Shown piece by piece: positions 1 through 9,400 of a DNA stretch of 38,011 bases. The DNA comes from an uncultured Desulfuromonadales bacterium. GTDB lineage: Bacteria; Desulfobacterota; Desulfuromonadia; Desulfuromonadales; Trichloromonadaceae. Every line of letters begins with the position of its first letter. Within the stretch, counting starts at the first letter, position 1. The stretch spans positions 1-38,011 of the forward strand of contig CALZIZ010000053.1 in the NCBI GenBank assembly GCA_945787465.1. The letters are read 5' to 3'. The translations under genes and the position numbers were made by a program. The notes beneath the pieces were generated by a model that was not told the DNA's origin, did no database searches, and saw only the letters and a list, made by a program, of their open reading frames with translations.

Positions 1-1406
1 TCGTAGTACAGGGCGAACTCGGTGGGAGTGGGGCGCATCCGGTTGGGATTAACCTCGGCTTCCATCTTGTACTCGATCCACTTTTCGATGACGTCTTCGG
101 TGAAGACATCACCCTTCAGCAAGAAGGCATGGTCTTCACGGAGGTTGCTGAGGGCGTCATCGAGGCTGGCGGCAACACTCGGGATATCCTTGAGCTCCTC
201 GGGCGAAAGGCCGTAGATGTCCTTGTCGAGAGGCTGACCCGGATCGATCTTGTTTTCAATGCCGTCGAGGCCGGCCATGAGCTGAGCGGCGAAAGCGAGA
301 TAGCCGTTGCAGCTGGGGTCGGGAGTGCGGTATTCAACACGCTTCGACTTGGGATTGCTGGTCACCGGGATACGCAGGGATGCGGAACGGTTACGGTTCG
401 AGTAGGCCAGGTTAACTGGCGCTTCGTAGCCGGGGACCAGGCGCTTGTAGGAGTTGGTGCTGGGGTTGGTGAATGCACACAGAGCCTTGGCGTGCTTCAT
501 GATACCACCGATGTAGTACATGGCCATCTTCGAGAGGCCGCCGTAGCCGTCACCGGCGAAGAGGTTTTCACCGTCTTTCCATAGGGACTGGTGGCAATGC
601 ATACCGGAACCGTTGTCAGCAAAAATCGGCTTGGGCATGAAGGTTACGGTCTTGCCGTTACGGAAAGCAACGTTCTTGACGATGTATTTGAACCACTGAA
701 GGGTATCACCCATGGCCAGCAGGGAGTCGAAACGCATGTCGATTTCGTTCTGACCACCGGTGGCAACTTCGTGGTGAGCCGCCTCGATGCGCATGCCGAC
801 GCTCTGAAGAACCTGAACCATTTCGTTGCGCAGGTCGACATAAGAGTCGTTAGGGGAAACGGGGAAGTAACCCCCCTTGTGGGCCGGTTTGTAGCCGAGG
901 TTAGGGAACTCGTCGCGACCGGTGTTCCAGGCACCCTCAACCGAATCGACGCAGTAAAAAGACTCGTTGGCGCTGGAAGCGTAACGAACGTCGTCGAAGA
1001 CGAAGAACTCGGGCTCGGGACCGAAGTAGGCTGTATCGGCGATACCGGTCGACTTCAGGTAAGCTTCGGCTTTCTTGGCGATGAAGCGAGGATCGCGAGA
1101 GTAGCCTTCACGAGTGATCGGATCAATGATGTCGCAGATCAGGCTGAGGGTCGGCGCTTCGACGAAAGGATCGATCTTGGCGGTGGTCGGATCGGGCATC
1201 AGCAGCATGTCGCTGTTGTGGATCGGCTGCCAGCCTCGAATCGAAGAGCCGTCAAAACCGAGGCCTTCTTCGAAGGTATCTTCACCGAACTCGCTGACGG
1301 GAGTGGTAAAGTGCTGCCAAATCCCTACGAAGTCGAGGAATTTGTAGTCGACCATCTGAACATTGTTTTCAGTAGCAAAAGCTACGGCTTCTCTAGGTGT
1401 CATCAT
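1..1406 (-). CDS. glnA: Glutamine synthetase type I, C-terminus cut by window edge
   Basis: The minus strand stays open from the ATG at 1406 to the window edge and translates as a bacterial GSI. It catalyses ATP-dependent amidation of glutamate with ammonia in the cytoplasm. Recognisable stretches are [12 protein letters not shown] near the N-terminus, the metal-ligand region [27 protein letters not shown], and the adenylylation-loop-like region near [16 protein letters not shown]. The frame runs off at ALYYD, so only the last one or few residues and the stop are missing. AAGGAGA lies just upstream of two tandem ATGs (1406 and 1403); either could be the start. It is downstream of glnB on the same strand with a gap of about 90 bp, so the two probably share a nitrogen-regulated transcript. 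The identification is secure. Confidence 0.97.
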   Translation of the reverse strand, partial: MMTPREAVAFATENNVQMVDYKFLDFVGIWQHFTTPVSEFGEDTFEEGLGFDGSSIRGWQPIHNSDMLLMPDPTTAKIDPFVEAPTLSLICDIIDPITREGYSRDPRFIAKKAEAYLKSTGIADTAYFGPEPEFFVFDDVRYASSANESFYCVDSVEGAWNTGRDEFPNLGYKPAHKGGYFPVSPNDSYVDLRNEMVQVLQSVGMRIEAAHHEVATGGQNEIDMRFDSLLAMGDTLQWFKYIVKNVAFRNGKTVTFMPKPIFADNGSGMHCHQSLWKDGENLFAGDGYGGLSKMAMYYIGGIMKHAKALCAFTNPSTNSYKRLVPGYEAPVNLAYSNRNRSASLRIPVTSNPKSKRVEYRTPDPSCNGYLAFAAQLMAGLDGIENKIDPGQPLDKDIYGLSPEELKDIPSVAASLDDALSNLREDHAFLLKGDVFTEDVIEKWIEYKMEAEVNPNRMRPTPTEFALYY

Positions 1407-1438
1407 TAAATCTCCTTCGATTGAAGACATTTTCCCAG

Positions 1439-1453
1439 CCTGCTTAAGGCAGG
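1439..1453 (-). promoter_or_regulatory. Small hairpin in the glnB-glnA gap
   Basis: CCTGC and GCAGG form a 5-bp stem with a 5-nt loop in the gap between glnB and glnA. There is no T-run, so it is not a convincing terminator. It could act as an RNA processing or attenuation element, but this is weak. Confidence 0.2.
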
Positions 1454-1496
1454 AAGGGCATGGGGTAAACACAAAATGATGTTAAAAAACCTGGGA

Positions 1497-1874
<378 letters not shown>

Positions 1875-2024
1875 CTACTCCGCTGCGAATTGACTTCACC
1901 CTGTCCAATCGATCCGGATAACAAGGGCCGCTGAAGAAATCGACTGCCTGCAACTTCAGCAAATACCTTGCCAAAAACACAACAAGTCATTCACCCTGGC
2001 AAGGCCTCACAATTTCAACATCTT

Positions 2025-2040
2025 AGCAAGGGATGTCACA
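2025..2040 (-). promoter_or_regulatory. Possible sigma-54 promoter of glnB-glnA
   Basis: Read on the minus strand this is TGTGACATCCCTTGCT, which matches the sigma-54 pattern TGGCACG-N4-TTGCW in the downstream TTGCT element and the TG..AC of the upstream element, with the right spacing. It lacks the second G of the -24 GG, which counts against it. It lies about 190 bp upstream of glnB. The rest of 1836-2168 holds no gene I can support. Confidence 0.25.
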
Positions 2041-2168
2041 TTTTGCTCAACGATCCGAAAAATAAAGCCCCCGCAAGAGCCTGCTTTTTAATCACTTCAC
2101 GCAAAAATGTGCTCACTAATTAGGCACACCATTTAAGAATACCCGTACTGCATGGGGGCCGGCCTATA

Positions 2169-2337
2169 CCTAGGAGGCTGTCCGACAATGAGAGACCGGC
2201 TGCAAACCCAGCTGTTTGGCCCATATTTCGGCTCCTTTTCGGCCCATAGCTGCGGCTATGAGCTCTCAAACGACCCAAAATCTGTTCTCAAACTTCTGGA
2301 TTTTCGCTTCGGCCCTATTGTCGGACAGCCTCCAAGG
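2169..2337. repeat. Inverted-end repeat, copy A (subfamily 1, 169 bp)
   Basis: The element starts CCTAGGAGGCTGTCCGACA and ends with the inverse complement of this sequence (one mismatch over about 21 bp). A central hairpin, CATAGC-TGCG-GCTATG, lies near 2245-2260. The right end encodes the last residues and the TAG stop of the Nudix gene. Its reverse complement aligns over its length with copy B at 12041-12185, apart from an internal deletion in B. It has the same length as copy C at 25790-25958 and shares many interior blocks with it. There is no ORF inside, so it is a non-autonomous MITE- or REP-like element. Confidence 0.85.
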
Positions 2338-2923
2338 AGGCAACCAGTTGCGAACAGAGATCGGGAAAAGTATCCCCGGCGCAAAATGCGATGCGATCCT
2401 TGTCATTAACCGGGTAACGGCGGCACCAGTCCTTCCACAAGGCCCACTCCTCCTCGAAGTTGGGAGTAAACACCCCTGATCCCAGCGCCGCTTCGATCTG
2501 CCCAGCGGACCAGTACCTGACTGCGTCGATCTCATCCGTGCAGAACTCTACCTCACCGTTGAAGCGGGCCAGATAGGTACTGACATTCTCCGACTCGACG
2601 TTATTGCGGATCTGGGAGCGGTAAAGAAAGGTCAGGGGGATCCCCGCGATGCCCAACTCCTCGTACATTTCGCGAGTTGCGGCCTCAAGGTAAGTCTCAC
2701 CAGGATCCAGATGGCCGCCGACGCTGGTGTCCCACCGCCCGGGCTGTATGTCTTTACGGTTGGAGCGTTTTTGCAGAAGAAGTTCGCCCCGGGGGTTGAA
2801 AACCAGAACATGGGCCACCCGATGAATCAGCGATGGGTCCCCATGGCAAAGGCTACGAGGGGCTTGACCGACGATTCGATCATGCCCATCGACAATGTCG
2901 AAGATTTCAGTTTTCTTGGCCAT
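2315..2923 (-). CDS. Nudix hydrolase (IPP-isomerase/YfcD-like subgroup)
   Basis: This 202-aa protein has a complete Nudix box at residues 70-92 (GHLDPGETYLEAATREMYEE then LGI), matching GX5EX7REUXEEXGU, so the Mg-binding catalytic helix is intact. Upstream, HRVAHVLVFNPRGELLLQKR and PGRWDTSVGG are typical of the subgroup related to IPP isomerase and YfcD, which hydrolyses nucleoside-diphosphate-linked substrates. The substrate cannot be read from sequence. The C-terminus is odd: the final residues LEAVRQ and the TAG stop come from the end of repeat copy A, so the original C-terminus may have been replaced by repeat insertion. The gene stands alone between the repeat and a terminator. Confidence 0.88.
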   Translation of the reverse strand: MAKKTEIFDIVDGHDRIVGQAPRSLCHGDPSLIHRVAHVLVFNPRGELLLQKRSNRKDIQPGRWDTSVGGHLDPGETYLEAATREMYEELGIAGIPLTFLYRSQIRNNVESENVSTYLARFNGEVEFCTDEIDAVRYWSAGQIEAALGSGVFTPNFEEEWALWKDWCRRYPVNDKDRIAFCAGDTFPDLCSQLVASLEAVRQ

Positions 2924-3031
2924 AATCCCAGATGACAGAGTCGATCATCAGTTGCAACAGACCCAGGAATACTGCCCCTATCCCGGAATGATCGCCTAGC
3001 TTAAACGATTGCCTTGAGAATCGCAAGCACC

Positions 3032-3067
3032 GAAAAATGCAGACCCCGCTCCTTAACCAAGGGGTCT
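3032..3067 (-). terminator. Rho-independent terminator after arcC
   Basis: On the minus strand AGACCCC and GGGGTCT form a 7-bp stem (3061-3067 with 3041-3047), followed by GCATTTTTCGG. It sits just downstream of the carbamate kinase stop and separates it from the Nudix gene. Confidence 0.75.
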
Positions 3068-3092
3068 GGCATAAAACCACCAACAGCTGCGT

Positions 3093-4046
3093 TTAAGGAA
3101 CCAGGCGAGTGCCGGTCTGGCCGTCGAGGGCCAGATCAAGCCGTTCAGGAAGGGTGATCAGGACCTCGCGACCGCCGCCACGCAAAAATTCAAGAGCGGC
3201 TTCGATCTTCGGCGCCATGCTGCCCGAAGCAAACTCACCGGCAACAAGAAGATCGGTGGCTGACTGGAGGTCAAGGTGGCGGATGACTTGCTGATCAACT
3301 TGACCGAATCGCCTGTAGACATATTCAACTGCTGTAAGGATGATCAGGCGTTCGGCCTTCAGGCTGGTGGCCAGAAGAGCCGAAGCGCGGTCCTTGTCAA
3401 TAACCGCTTCGACCCCTTGCAGCCCCCCGGAAGGGGTGCGAACGACCGGAATTCCGCCGCCGCCAGCGGCAATGACGACGACGTCCTTTTCGAGCAGAAT
3501 CCGGATCGGCTCCAACTCGACCACCTCAAGGGGCAGCGGAGATGGCACCACCCGCCGAAACCCCCGGCCGGCATCCTCGATCAGAGCCCAACCTTTGGAT
3601 CGGGCAAGAACATTGGCTTCGTCGCTGGAATAAAACGGGCCAACCGGCTTGGTCGGGTCGGCAAAGGCTTCATCGGCAGCATCGACGACGATCTGGGTAA
3701 TCAGGCTGACCACCTGCTGCCGCCCCTTGCGGCCCCTCAGTTGGTTGGCCAGGGTCTGCTGGGTCAGATACCCGATGCTCCCTTCCGAATCGGCATCGCA
3801 GACATCGAGGGGCATCGGTGGGACAATATCTTTTGCTGCCTCATTTTGCAGCAGCAAGTGGCCTACGATCGGGCCGTTGCCGTGAGTCAACACCAGCCGA
3901 TACCCCCGGTCAAGGACCAGCGGCAAATGTAAAACCGACTCGCGGATATGTCTTAGCTGCTGATGAATTTCACCCTTCTCACCCTGGCGAATCAGCGCAT
4001 TGCCACCAAGGGCGACTACTGCAATCGGCTTTTTGCGCGCAGCCAT
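3093..4046 (-). CDS. arcC: Carbamate kinase
   Basis: This 317-aa protein has the family's usual length. It shows ALGGNALI at the N-terminus, THGNGPIVGHLLLQN, IAAGGGGIPVV and IDKDRASALLATSLKAE, the standard nucleotide and carbamate-binding segments of the amino acid kinase fold. It reversibly converts carbamoyl phosphate and ADP to carbamate and ATP, so it can harvest ATP from catabolic carbamoyl phosphate. It lies 3 bp downstream of the COG2403-like GTPase gene, which implies translational coupling. No arginine deiminase or ornithine transcarbamoylase genes are nearby, so the carbamoyl phosphate source is not visible here. Confidence 0.95.
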   Translation of the reverse strand: MAARKKPIAVVALGGNALIRQGEKGEIHQQLRHIRESVLHLPLVLDRGYRLVLTHGNGPIVGHLLLQNEAAKDIVPPMPLDVCDADSEGSIGYLTQQTLANQLRGRKGRQQVVSLITQIVVDAADEAFADPTKPVGPFYSSDEANVLARSKGWALIEDAGRGFRRVVPSPLPLEVVELEPIRILLEKDVVVIAAGGGGIPVVRTPSGGLQGVEAVIDKDRASALLATSLKAERLIILTAVEYVYRRFGQVDQQVIRHLDLQSATDLLVAGEFASGSMAPKIEAALEFLRGGGREVLITLPERLDLALDGQTGTRLVP

Positions 4047-4049
4047 AAA

Positions 4050-5387
4050 TCAACCCCCACCTTCAAACAGGCGCTTCAGCAAGCGGGGGATTTTCACCGG
4101 TGGCATCTCGCGGAAGTCATAACTGACCCTGGCAAGTGGACGATGCAGGGAGATGACCCGCTGCAGGTCGATCGGGGTCCCGCTGAGAACCAGGTCGCAG
4201 GGGATAGCTTCAAGGGTCGCCGCAAGATCTGCAATCTGACTTTCGCTGTACCCCATAGCCGGCACCGCCTGTTCCAGGTGGGGGTAATCCCGAAAGACGT
4301 CAATCAGACTCCCCACGGCGTAAGGCCTCGGGTCGACGATTTGGCCTGCGCCGTACTTTTTTGCTGCAGCCATTGCAGCGCCAAAACCCATGCCCCCGTG
4401 GGTCAGGGTCGGCCCGTCTTCGACCAGCACCACACGTTTGCCGCGGATCTGTTCCGGGTCATCCACAGAGACCTCGAGGGCCCCGCGGATGAGCTCAGCT
4501 TTCGGGTTATGCAGGCTGACGTTCTTCTCGACAAGGGCAAGCTGGTCCGAGGTGGCGTCTGCGGCCTTTGCCAGGATCACGCCATCAGCGCGAAGCAAAT
4601 TGGCCATCCCAGGGAAATAGCTCAGTTCGTGACCGGGACGCAAAGGATCGACAAGAACCAGTTCAAGATCCGGGCGGATAAAGGGCAGATCATTGTTGCC
4701 GCCGTCCCAGATCAAAACGTCCCCGGCCTTTTGGGCCAGCTGCATGATTTCGGCGTAATCGACCCCGGCGAAAAGGGGAATACCCAGGTCGATCAGGGGT
4801 TCATATTCCTCACGTTCCTCAAGGGTACACTCATAGGTATCGAGGTCGGCGCAGGTGCGAAAACTTTCCGCGGCCCGTATATCCAGGCGCCCATAAGCCA
4901 TGGGATGGCGCACAACCGTCGGTTGATGCCCCATGGCCCGCAACGTTCTGCAAAGGTCGCGGGTGACCGGGCTCTTGCCGCAGCCAGTGCGCACCGCACA
5001 TACCGAGACAACAGGGATTGAAGCCTGCAGCATCGATTGCCGAGGGCCAACCAGGCGAAAATCCGGCCCCATGGCCATGACCCTGGAGGCTATTTCCATG
5101 ACGACCTGGTGGGACAGGTCGCTATAGGCGAGAATCACTTCGTCAACCCGATGTCTCTCGATAAGCCGGGGCAACTGCTGCTCAGCAACAATGGGAATCC
5201 CTTTGGGGTAAAGGGGACCACTCAGCTGAGGCGGATAGGTTCGCCCCTGCTGAAAGGGGATCTGGGTGGCGGTAAAAGCGACGACTTCAAAGGCAGGATT
5301 GTCCCGAAACAACATATTGAAGTTATGAAAGTCACGCCCGCCAGCGCCCATGATGACCAGCCGGACCCGCTTCTGTGAAAACTCCAT
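4050..5387 (-). CDS. Cyclic 2,3-diphosphoglycerate synthetase-like P-loop GTPase (COG2403 type)
   Basis: This 445-aa protein begins with a Rossmann-like segment, RLVIMGAGGRDFHNFN. It has a P-loop at about 131-141 (AVRTGCGKSPVTRDL) and later motifs IWDGGNNDLPF, VDPLRPGHE and VEDGPTLTHGGM. This is the pattern of proteins annotated as cyclic 2,3-diphosphoglycerate synthetase or predicted GTPase. The archaeal enzyme makes the osmolyte cDPG, but most bacterial members have no proven reaction. Its close coupling to arcC (3-bp gap) suggests a shared task involving phosphoryl transfer or carbamoyl phosphate. The family call is solid; the reaction is not known. Confidence 0.85.
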   Translation of the reverse strand: MEFSQKRVRLVIMGAGGRDFHNFNMLFRDNPAFEVVAFTATQIPFQQGRTYPPQLSGPLYPKGIPIVAEQQLPRLIERHRVDEVILAYSDLSHQVVMEIASRVMAMGPDFRLVGPRQSMLQASIPVVSVCAVRTGCGKSPVTRDLCRTLRAMGHQPTVVRHPMAYGRLDIRAAESFRTCADLDTYECTLEEREEYEPLIDLGIPLFAGVDYAEIMQLAQKAGDVLIWDGGNNDLPFIRPDLELVLVDPLRPGHELSYFPGMANLLRADGVILAKAADATSDQLALVEKNVSLHNPKAELIRGALEVSVDDPEQIRGKRVVLVEDGPTLTHGGMGFGAAMAAAKKYGAGQIVDPRPYAVGSLIDVFRDYPHLEQAVPAMGYSESQIADLAATLEAIPCDLVLSGTPIDLQRVISLHRPLARVSYDFREMPPVKIPRLLKRLFEGGG

Positions 5388-5850
5388 GACCGCTACCCCC
5401 CAGGGTCGGTTGAAACTGCACTCGGACAGCCTCCGAATTCCAGGTAGACCGATTTACCTGATAAAAAAAATCGATGGCCGCAAATCTGCCGCGCCCCGTC
5501 GGCGACGACCACCTGCATCATGAGAGGCGTAAGGTTGCCCCGAAGGCTCCATGGCACAGCGCGCAACCTCAACCAAAGCCAGGATCTGATGAGCATCGGC
5601 AAAACATGGCAGAAATATTGCCGTCGCTAATATTTCTCTGCTCGACAGCATACCGTCTCCATTTGGCAACACTAATTTCAGCATACCAGATGCCATTTGG
5701 GATGCAACGGCGCCCGCGGTGGAGAATTCCCTTGATGGGCGTTTGCGCTTCGGGCAATATGCCCTGAATCAAAGATCTCGATTTAACCTGCCCGGGCAAA
5801 AGGCGCTGCATGCCTTTATGCCGCTCCGGGTTTGTTCAGGAGGCTTCTTC
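5388..5850. other. Intergenic region between divergent genes
   Basis: No coding region is supported here. It separates the minus-strand GTPase-arcC pair from the plus-strand lpxA-like gene and must hold both promoters, but I see no clear -35/-10 pair. Two small structures are visible: AATATT repeated as an inverted pair around 5618-5638, and the direct repeat CCATTTGG at about 5660 and 5690. Confidence 0.5.
5422..5434. repeat. Possible solo end of the inverted-end repeat
   Basis: The 13-mer TCGGACAGCCTCC is identical to the right end of repeat copy A (2321-2333). No matching left end or interior is visible nearby. It may be a remnant, or chance. Confidence 0.25.
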
Positions 5851-6642
5851 ATGGCAGAGATTCACCCCACGGCATTCGTGCATCCCTCGGCAAGACTGGC
5901 TGACGATGTCCAGATCGGTCCCCAGGCGTTTATCGATGCCGACGTAATCATTGGCAACAGAACCCGCATCATGCATGGCGCTCACATTGCTCGCTGGACG
6001 ACTCTCGGCAGCGACAATTGTATCTACCCGGGGGCTTTTATCGGCCTCGACCCGCAGGACCTTGGCTACAAGGGCGAACAAGCCTTTACAGTCATCGGCG
6101 ACGGCAATGTCATGCGCGAGGGCTTTACAGTGCATCGCGGCAACCGGGAGGGCACCTCCACGGTCATCGGCGACAATAACTACTTTATGGTCAACAGTCA
6201 CGTTGCCCACAATTGCCTCATCGGAAACCACATTATCCTGGTCAACGGGGCCCTGCTCGCAGGCCATGTCGAGGTGGGTGATCATGCCATCATCTCCGGC
6301 AATTGCCAGGTCCATCAATTCGTCCGCATCGGCCCTTTTGCCATGATGCGCGGCGGCTCTGGGGCGTCCAAGGACATCCCCCCCTTCTGCATCAACGACG
6401 GACTCAACTGGATCCGCTCGATCAACACCGTCGGACTGCGCCGCAACGGGTACGACAAATCTCGCATCAGAACTATCAAACAGGCCTTCAAGATCATCTT
6501 CCGCTCGGGAATGACCCTCGATAAAGCCCTGGAGTACCTGGCTGTCGAGGAAGAGGAATCAGAGGACGTTGCCTGCCTGATCGATTTTATCCGCAGCAGC
6601 AAACGCGGCATCGGCAGTGGCAGAGGATCGAGCCGGGAATAA
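5851..6642 (+). CDS. LpxA-like UDP-N-acetylglucosamine O-acyltransferase
   Basis: The 263-aa product matches LpxA in length (E. coli 262 aa) and layout: left-handed beta-helix hexapeptide repeats over about residues 1-190, then a helical C-terminus. The catalytic segment NSHVAHNCLIGN contains the His (residue 120) equivalent to E. coli His125, followed by AGHVEVGDHAIISG and VHQFVRIGPFAMM. LpxA acylates UDP-GlcNAc in the first step of lipid A synthesis. The start at 5851 is preceded by CAGGAGG and gives the canonical N-terminus; a longer frame from 5719 has no such support. The gene is alone, outside any lpxD-fabZ-lpxB cluster, so it may be a paralogue with a different acyl chain or sugar. Confidence 0.85.
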   Translation: MAEIHPTAFVHPSARLADDVQIGPQAFIDADVIIGNRTRIMHGAHIARWTTLGSDNCIYPGAFIGLDPQDLGYKGEQAFTVIGDGNVMREGFTVHRGNREGTSTVIGDNNYFMVNSHVAHNCLIGNHIILVNGALLAGHVEVGDHAIISGNCQVHQFVRIGPFAMMRGGSGASKDIPPFCINDGLNWIRSINTVGLRRNGYDKSRIRTIKQAFKIIFRSGMTLDKALEYLAVEEEESEDVACLIDFIRSSKRGIGSGRGSSRE

Positions 6643-6776
6643 TGGCCAGTCCAGCCAGTCCAGGGAAATGCCAGGAGTATATCCAACAAAGTTGACCAAT
6701 CGAAGCAAACAGAAAGCTTTTTACGCGTTTGACCTGAGCCTGCCCAAGGCATGGAGTTCCGGACTTTGTTTGCCTC

Positions 6777-6825
6777 AAAAAAAGGGCTGCCCCCAAGTTA
6801 CTCACTTGGCGGCAGCCCCTGTTTT
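6777..6825. terminator. Bidirectional terminator between lpxA-like gene and ppsA
   Basis: GGGCTGCC plus CCAAG pairs with CTTGG plus GGCAGCCC (6784-6818), giving a long GC-rich stem. On the minus strand it is followed by seven Ts, on the plus strand by CTGTTTTCG. It serves the convergent lpxA-like and ppsA genes. Confidence 0.85.
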
Positions 6826-6936
6826 CGCGACTCTATTTCCCTTTTTGGTCAATAGCTTAACGAGGCGGTTCGTTAGGGGCGAACAAAGGAACTCCGGTCG
6901 TCCCCCTGGCAGGAGTTTGTCTTTTCCCTTGGCGGA

Positions 6937-9336
6937 TTAAGATCTCTCATTGTGTTCTCGCTCCACCTCGGCCACCCTCCGCAGGGTGCCAATCACACTG
7001 TCGGGATTTAGAGAAATAGAATCGATCCCCTCTTCGACCAGAAACGCCGCAAAGTCCGGATAATCACTCGGAGCCTGCCCGCAGATGCCGATCTTGGTGC
7101 CGGTTTTCCTGGCTGCCCGGATGGCCTGAGCGATGGTGGATTTGACCGCCTCGTCGCGCTCGTCGAAGAGGTCTTTGAGAATCGCCGAGTCGCGGTCCAC
7201 GCCGAGGGTGAGCTGGGTCAGATCGTTGCTGCCGATAGAGAAACCGTCGAAACGCTCGGCGAACTTCTCTGCGAGCACCACGTTGGAGGGAATTTCCACC
7301 ATAACGTAGATTTCCAGCCCCTGCCGGCCGCGAGCCAGGCCGTTTTCTGCGAGCACCTCAAGGACCCTGTCGGCCTCACCGAGGGTGCGACAGAAGGGAA
7401 TCATGACGATCACATTATCAAGACCGATGGTCTGGCGCACCCTTCTAATGGCAGCGCATTCCAGGGCGAAACCGGCCCGGTAGCGGTCGCTGTAGTAGCG
7501 AGAGGCGCCGCGGAAGCCGAGCATCGGATTGTCTTCGGCAAACTCGAACTGGCCGCCGCCGATCAGGTCAGCGTATTCGTTGGTCTTGAAGTCGCTCATG
7601 CGCACGATGACCGGCTCGGGATACTGGCTTGCGGCGATGGTGGCGATCCCCTGGGCCAGCTGGTCGACAAAATACTCGGTCTTGTCGTCGTAATAGCGGG
7701 TCAGCTCCCTGATCTTCTTCTTTGCCTCCTTATCCTCAAGCCTGTCATACTCGATAAGAGCCATGGGGTGCACCTGGATGCCATCGTTGATGATGAACTC
7801 CATGCGCGCCAGGCCGATCCCTCTGCAGGGTAGCCGCCACCAACGAAAGGCTGCGGCCGGGCTCGCGATATTCAACATAATCTGGGTCCGGGTTTCGGGC
7901 AGGTCCTCAAGATTCACCTCTGCCTGCTCGAAATCGAGAATGCCCTCATAGATCTTTCCCTCGTCCCCTTCGGCGCAAGACAAGGTCACCTCCTGCTCGT
8001 CCTTAAGCACCGAAGTGCCGTGCCCGGTGCCGACCACCGCGGCAATGCCGAGTTCGCGGCTGACGATGGCGGCGTGGGAGGTACGCCCGCCATGGTCAGT
8101 GATAATGCCTGCGGCCTTTTTCATGACCGGCACCCAATCGGGGTCGGTCATCCCGGTAACCAGAATGCTCCCGTCTTCGAAACGATCGATTTCGCTGGCA
8201 CTCTTGATGACCTGCACCGGGCCTGCTGCGATCATCTCGCCGATCGCCAGGCCGGTGAGCAACTCCTCGCCCTGCTCCTTGAGAGCATAGCTTCTAAGCA
8301 CGCCGGCCGCCCTGCGCGATTGCACTGTTTCCGGGCGGGCCTGAACGATAAACAAGTCGCCGGACTCCCCGTCCTTGGCCCATTCCATGTCCATCGGCTG
8401 GCCGTAATGCTTTTCGATGGCCGCCGCCCAGCGCGCCAGGCTCAGGATATCCTCGTCCGCAAGCACAAAGGAATGGCGCTCTTTCGCCGAGGTATCTACG
8501 TTGCGGGTGGCGTGGCCGGCCCCGCGGGCATAAACCATCTTCTTTTCCTTGGTGCCAAGCTTCTTGCGCAGAATCGGCGTGAGCCCCTTCTTGCCTAGCA
8601 GCGGCTTGAACACCAGGTAATTGTCCGGGTTGACGGCCCCCTGCACGACGTTCTCTCCCAAGCCCCATGCCGCGTCGATCACCACCACACCGGGAAATCC
8701 GGTTTCGGTGTCAATAGAGAACATGACCCCGGCGCCGGCCCTGTCGGAGCGCACCATTTTCTGCACCCCCACCGAGAGGGCAACCTGAAGATGGTCGAAA
8801 TTCTTGGTCTCGCGATAGACTATGGCGCGGTCGGTGAACAGAGAGGCATAGCATTTGCGGCAGGCCTCGAGCAGCTCCTCCTCGCCGGAGATGTTAAGAA
8901 ACGTTTCCTGCTGCCCGGCAAAGCTCGCGTCAGGCAGATCTTCAGCTGTGGCGCTGCTGCGAACCGCCACGTCGAGCTCCTCCTGCTCCATGCGGCGGCA
9001 CAGCTCACGATATGCCTCGCGAATCGCCAGGGCGATTTCCTCGGGCCAACTGCCTCGACGGATCATCCGGCGGATTGCCTCGCCGGTCTGATGCAGTGAG
9101 GTCTTTTTGTTGCGATAGTCCTCAAGGCTGGCACGGATCTTCTCGTCCAACCCGTTGGCTTTAAGAAAGCGCCTATAGGCGCCGGCGGTGGTGGCAAACC
9201 CATCTGGAACCAGGATACCCTCGTCTTTCAGGGTGCCGATCATCTCCCCCAGCGAGGCGTTCTTGCCGCCAACCAGAGATACGTCCCGAATACTGAGGTT
9301 CTCGAACCAGTGAATTGTGTCGTTGTCCTTACCCAT
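6937..9336 (-). CDS. ppsA: Phosphoenolpyruvate synthase (pyruvate, water dikinase)
   Basis: The 799-aa product carries the three expected parts: an N-terminal ATP-grasp-like domain (VGGKNASLGEMI, AVRSSATAEDLPDASFAGQQ, DAAWGLGENVVQGAVNPD), the phosphohistidine domain with GGRTSHAAIVSREL (catalytic His near residue 420), and the C-terminal PEP/pyruvate barrel (MVEIPSNVVLAEKF, GSNDLTQLTLGVDRD, IGICGQAPSD). It converts pyruvate, ATP and water to PEP, AMP and phosphate, the gluconeogenic entry point. I prefer the ATG at 9336, preceded by GGGAGG and matching the family N-terminus, over an in-frame ATG at 9429 whose extra 31 residues overlap the dyad cluster at 9401-9473. Confidence 0.95.
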   Translation of the reverse strand: MGKDNDTIHWFENLSIRDVSLVGGKNASLGEMIGTLKDEGILVPDGFATTAGAYRRFLKANGLDEKIRASLEDYRNKKTSLHQTGEAIRRMIRRGSWPEEIALAIREAYRELCRRMEQEELDVAVRSSATAEDLPDASFAGQQETFLNISGEEELLEACRKCYASLFTDRAIVYRETKNFDHLQVALSVGVQKMVRSDRAGAGVMFSIDTETGFPGVVVIDAAWGLGENVVQGAVNPDNYLVFKPLLGKKGLTPILRKKLGTKEKKMVYARGAGHATRNVDTSAKERHSFVLADEDILSLARWAAAIEKHYGQPMDMEWAKDGESGDLFIVQARPETVQSRRAAGVLRSYALKEQGEELLTGLAIGEMIAAGPVQVIKSASEIDRFEDGSILVTGMTDPDWVPVMKKAAGIITDHGGRTSHAAIVSRELGIAAVVGTGHGTSVLKDEQEVTLSCAEGDEGKIYEGILDFEQAEVNLEDLPETRTQIMLNIASPAAAFRWWRLPCRGIGLARMEFIINDGIQVHPMALIEYDRLEDKEAKKKIRELTRYYDDKTEYFVDQLAQGIATIAASQYPEPVIVRMSDFKTNEYADLIGGGQFEFAEDNPMLGFRGASRYYSDRYRAGFALECAAIRRVRQTIGLDNVIVMIPFCRTLGEADRVLEVLAENGLARGRQGLEIYVMVEIPSNVVLAEKFAERFDGFSIGSNDLTQLTLGVDRDSAILKDLFDERDEAVKSTIAQAIRAARKTGTKIGICGQAPSDYPDFAAFLVEEGIDSISLNPDSVIGTLRRVAEVEREHNERS

Positions 9337-9400
9337 ACCAGCCTCCCTGCTAAGGCTATAGGTTCCAGTACCCGCCCGGTAAGAGGCGAAAGTCAGCTTA

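Noticed and set aside
129-1409. Long plus-strand frames opposite glnA
   Set aside because: They are antisense to a clearly coding glnA, have no family resemblance, and arise from the GC-biased third positions of the real gene.
3276-3932. Plus-strand frames opposite arcC
   Set aside because: Antisense shadow of carbamate kinase.
3963-5021. 352-codon plus-strand frame opposite the GTPase gene
   Set aside because: It runs across the arcC-GTPase junction on the opposite strand and shows no domain; the minus-strand gene has a P-loop and family motifs.
5836-6318. Minus-strand frame opposite the lpxA-like gene
   Set aside because: Shadow of hexapeptide-repeat codons; the plus strand carries the conserved catalytic His segment.
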